DNA of 64,000 nt. Origin: JANOMH01 sp031422295 (lineage in GTDB: Bacteria > Pseudomonadota > Alphaproteobacteria > Rhodobacterales > Rhodobacteraceae). The position numbers and the translations under genes were made by a program. The notes beneath the pieces were generated by a model. It was not told the DNA's origin, made no database searches, and saw only the letters and a program-made list of their open reading frames with translations. Positions 61,693-64,000 of this stretch are shown here, in pieces. The stretch covers positions 1 through 64,000 of the forward strand of contig JANOQM010000056.1 in NCBI GenBank assembly GCA_031422295.1, given 5' to 3'. Position 1 is the stretch's first letter. Every line of letters starts with the position of its first letter.

Positions 61693-61819
61693 CCCCAAAA
61701 TCATCTCAAAAATTCGGAACGGCTAGGCCACAAACGCCGGACTGCGCAGAGGGCACGACTTGAGTCTGCCCCGCGATATGTGTCCAATGCGGCCGCGCGT
61801 CACATTATTGGACACAGAC

Positions 61820-63226
61820 ATGACCGACATAAAATCCAACGTGCCCGCCAATCAAAATGAAGGCAGTCTTGCCAAACGCTTTCTGCGTGGCACGGAAATT
61901 GACACGCGACTGTTGGGCATGTTCGCGGCATTGCTTCTGATCTGGATCGGGTTTCACATCTTTCCGGGCCTGCGCACCTTTGTCTACGCATTAGGCGGTG
62001 CCGTGTTCATGGGCGAGGGGACAATAGGTGATGCCGCGGCGCTGCTGAACCCCGCGACGATCTGGGACGGCGGAGTTTTCCTGACGCCGCGCAACTTGTG
62101 GAATTTGTCCGTCCAGACCTCGTCTATCGGGATCATGGCCACGGGAATGGTTCTGGTCATTATCACCCGAAACATCGATTTGTCAGTCGGCGCGATTGTT
62201 GGCGTGACCGCGATGATCATGGGACTGGTTCAGGTCGAGGTGCTGCCACAGTATCTGGGCATAGGGCATCCGCTGATCTGGGTCATAACGGCCATCATCG
62301 GCATCACGCTTGGCGCTGTCATCGGGGCCTTTCATGGCTGGCTTATTGCCTATCGCGGCATTCCGTCGTTCATTGTCACACTGGGCGGCCTGCTGATCTG
62401 GCGCGGGGCTGCGTTCCTGTCTGCCAGTGGCCGCACGATTTCGCCCGTTGACTCAACATTCCAACTTCTGGGCGGCGGGCCTTATGGGGCCGTGGGCGCA
62501 ATGGGCAGCTGGATTGTTGGCGCATTGGCCTGTGCGGCGATCCTGTGGATGCTCTATACAGGTCGGCAAAGCCGCAAGAATTATGGCTTTCCGCTGCGCC
62601 CGATCTGGGCTGAAATGTTCATGGCCGCAGTCGGCTGCGGGCTGGTGTTGGGGGCGGTGCTGCTGGTAAATGCCTACCCTTGGCCCAAAGGGATCATCGA
62701 ACAATACGCCGCAGCCAATAATATCGTCGTACCAGAAGAAGGCATTTTTATCAGCCACGGCTTTGCCATTCCGGTGCTGATCATGCTGGGCGTCGCTATT
62801 GGCATGACCCTGCTTATGACCCGCACGCGGTTTGGCCGCTATGTGTTCGCCATCGGTGGTAACCCCGAGGCGGCGGCCCTGTCGGGCATCAATGTGCGCT
62901 GGATGACTTTGCGGATATTCTCGCTGATGGGTGCGCTGGCGGGCCTGTCGGGGGTCGTCGCGTCAGCCCGTCTGAATTCAGCCACCAATGCGCTGGGGAT
63001 GCTGGACGAGTTGTATGTGATTGCGGCCGCTGTGATCGGTGGAACCTCGCTGGCTGGCGGGGTGGGCACGATTTACGGAGCGATCCTTGGGGCGCTGGTG
63101 ATGCAAAGTCTGCAAACCGGCATGGTGCTGATCGGGTTTGATTCAGCCGTGCAACAAATCGTCGTCGGTGGCGTGCTGGTCTTTGCTGTCTACCTCGACA
63201 ATCTTTACCGCAGCAAAGCCAAGTGA
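61820..63226 (+). CDS. xylH: Xylose-type ABC transporter permease
   Basis: 468-residue permease of the sugar branched family: [30 protein letters not shown] and [16 protein letters not shown], with the long insert between helices that is typical of XylH (larger than RbsC). ATG 61820 chosen; the frame opens at 61760 but no homologue start is there. Confidence 0.92.
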   Translation: MTDIKSNVPANQNEGSLAKRFLRGTEIDTRLLGMFAALLLIWIGFHIFPGLRTFVYALGGAVFMGEGTIGDAAALLNPATIWDGGVFLTPRNLWNLSVQTSSIGIMATGMVLVIITRNIDLSVGAIVGVTAMIMGLVQVEVLPQYLGIGHPLIWVITAIIGITLGAVIGAFHGWLIAYRGIPSFIVTLGGLLIWRGAAFLSASGRTISPVDSTFQLLGGGPYGAVGAMGSWIVGALACAAILWMLYTGRQSRKNYGFPLRPIWAEMFMAAVGCGLVLGAVLLVNAYPWPKGIIEQYAAANNIVVPEEGIFISHGFAIPVLIMLGVAIGMTLLMTRTRFGRYVFAIGGNPEAAALSGINVRWMTLRIFSLMGALAGLSGVVASARLNSATNALGMLDELYVIAAAVIGGTSLAGGVGTIYGAILGALVMQSLQTGMVLIGFDSAVQQIVVGGVLVFAVYLDNLYRSKAK

Positions 63227-63237
63227 AGGGGCAAACC

Positions 63238-64000
63238 ATGATACAAAACACGGGAACCCCGCTGGTTGAACTGCGCGATATCCATATATCGTTTGGCGGG
63301 ATCAAGGCGGTGGATGGGGTCAGCGTTGACCTGTATCCGGGCGAAGTTGTGGGCTTGCTCGGCCATAACGGCGCAGGCAAATCGACGCTGATCAAATGTC
63401 TGTCGGGGGCCTATCAGGCCGACGAGGGCGAGATTTACATCAAAGGCGAACGGGCCACGATCCGCAATCCGCGCGATGCGCGCGACTATAATATCGAGAC
63501 GATCTATCAGACCCTGGCATTGGCCGATAACCTTGATGCAGCATCAAACCTGTTTCTGGGCCGCGAACTGACCACCCGGTCCGGCATGCTGGATGACGCC
63601 GGGATGGAGGCCGAGACCCGCAAGATCATGAAGCGGCTGAACCCGAATTTCCAGAAATTCAAGGTGCCGGTTTCGGCCCTGTCCGGCGGCCAGCGCCAGT
63701 CCGTTGCCATCGCCCGCGCGGTCTATTTCAACGCGCAGATTCTGATCATGGACGAACCCACTGCTGCCCTTGGCCCGCAGGAAACCCAGATGGTCGCCGA
63801 CCTGATCAACGAGCTGAAAAAGCAGGGTCTGGGGATTTTCCTGATCGACCATGACGTGCATGCGGTCAAACAGCTGTGCGACCGGGCGTCGGTGATGAAA
63901 AACGGCCTGTTGGTGGGGACTGTTAAGGTTGATGAGGTCAGCGAGGATGATATTCTGGCAATGATCATCATGGGCAAGAAACCAGCACATCTGGCCGCCT
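63238..64000 (+). CDS. xylG: Xylose-type ABC transporter ATP-binding protein, 3' end cut by window
   Basis: 254 codons are visible. Walker [13 protein letters not shown], signature [17 protein letters not shown], Walker [13 protein letters not shown], switch LIDHDVH. Only one ATPase domain is seen before the window end, consistent with the single-domain variant. ATG 63238 is preceded by GAAGGGGCAAACC and lies 11 bases after xylH. Confidence 0.93.
   Translation, partial: MIQNTGTPLVELRDIHISFGGIKAVDGVSVDLYPGEVVGLLGHNGAGKSTLIKCLSGAYQADEGEIYIKGERATIRNPRDARDYNIETIYQTLALADNLDAASNLFLGRELTTRSGMLDDAGMEAETRKIMKRLNPNFQKFKVPVSALSGGQRQSVAIARAVYFNAQILIMDEPTAALGPQETQMVADLINELKKQGLGIFLIDHDVHAVKQLCDRASVMKNGLLVGTVKVDEVSEDDILAMIIMGKKPAHLAA

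Overview
The window looks like a chromosomal segment of a Rhodobacteraceae (Roseobacter-group, Alphaproteobacteria) genome. This is inferred from gene families and neighbourhoods, not from a search: a soxBDAG sarcosine oxidase operon, gatCA, a class A RNase P RNA, a his cluster in the order hisB-hisH-..-hisA-hisF-hisE, remnants of a form I CO dehydrogenase (cox) cluster, and a dense set of ABC importers for sugars and methylated or polyamine-type compounds. Base composition is fairly GC-rich and genes are tightly packed, with many ATGA-type overlaps.

Layout. 1-6.8 kb: 3' part of a Glu/Leu-type dehydrogenase, then soxB, a lipoprotein, soxD, soxA, soxG. 6.9-13.4 kb: housekeeping genes (UPF0173 hydrolase, ceramidase-like membrane protein, gatC, gatA, a lipoprotein, a cell-wall amidase with an apparent CTG start, rnpB, rpmG, a GNAT acetyltransferase). 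13.4-14.1 kb: a gene-free stretch holding a broken VOC/glyoxalase gene. 14.1-22.2 kb: a putative glycosyltransferase, a persulfide-dioxygenase-like hydrolase, and a maltose-type importer with malEFG on the minus strand and a LacI-family regulator plus malK on the plus strand. 22.3-26.0 kb: a collapsed form I CO dehydrogenase cluster (coxC/M, S, L, D, E, F remnants; only coxG looks whole). 26.0-28.5 kb: tRNA-Tyr, rlmB, a YHS protein, a CoA-binding protein. 28.5-31.7 kb: a complete 3.18-kb IS1595-type transposon with perfect 25-bp inverted repeats, an 8-bp target duplication, a tRNA-like gene and three cargo ORFs. 31.7-36.5 kb: his genes with a glutaminase and an antisense DUF2147 gene. 36.6-40.4 kb: a pseudo-receiver protein with tandem repeats, a lone Lrp ligand-binding domain, two secreted GYF_2-domain proteins, a phosphatase. 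40.5-53.5 kb: one long minus-strand operon, ten intact genes plus a broken methyltransferase gene at its distal end. 53.6-55.8 kb: a divergent BetI-like TetR regulator and an aldehyde dehydrogenase. 55.8-59.0 kb: the conserved trio transglutaminase / alpha-E / circularly permuted ATP-grasp. 59.1-64.0 kb: a ROK regulator divergent from a xylose-type importer (xylF, xylH, xylG, the last cut by the window end).

How the parts fit. The operon at 40.5-53.5 kb joins a PotFGHI-like importer to two adjacent Rieske oxygenases, a GcvT-like protein, two phytoene-dehydrogenase-like flavoproteins, a class III aminotransferase, a DMSP-lyase-like cupin and a broken methyltransferase. Opposite it stand a BetI-like regulator and an aldehyde dehydrogenase, with a BetI-box-like palindrome between. 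The set reads as a catabolic pathway for a quaternary or N-methylated amine whose substrate I cannot name, and it is my best candidate for an undescribed system. The soxBDAG operon 40 kb away would take sarcosine and feed C1 units into tetrahydrofolate. The second candidate is the transposon's tRNA-like gene, whose identity elements do not match its apparent anticodon. The cox cluster documents recent loss of CO oxidation: frames are still readable, but stops, frameshifts, deletions and loss of the catalytic glutamate of CoxL rule out function.
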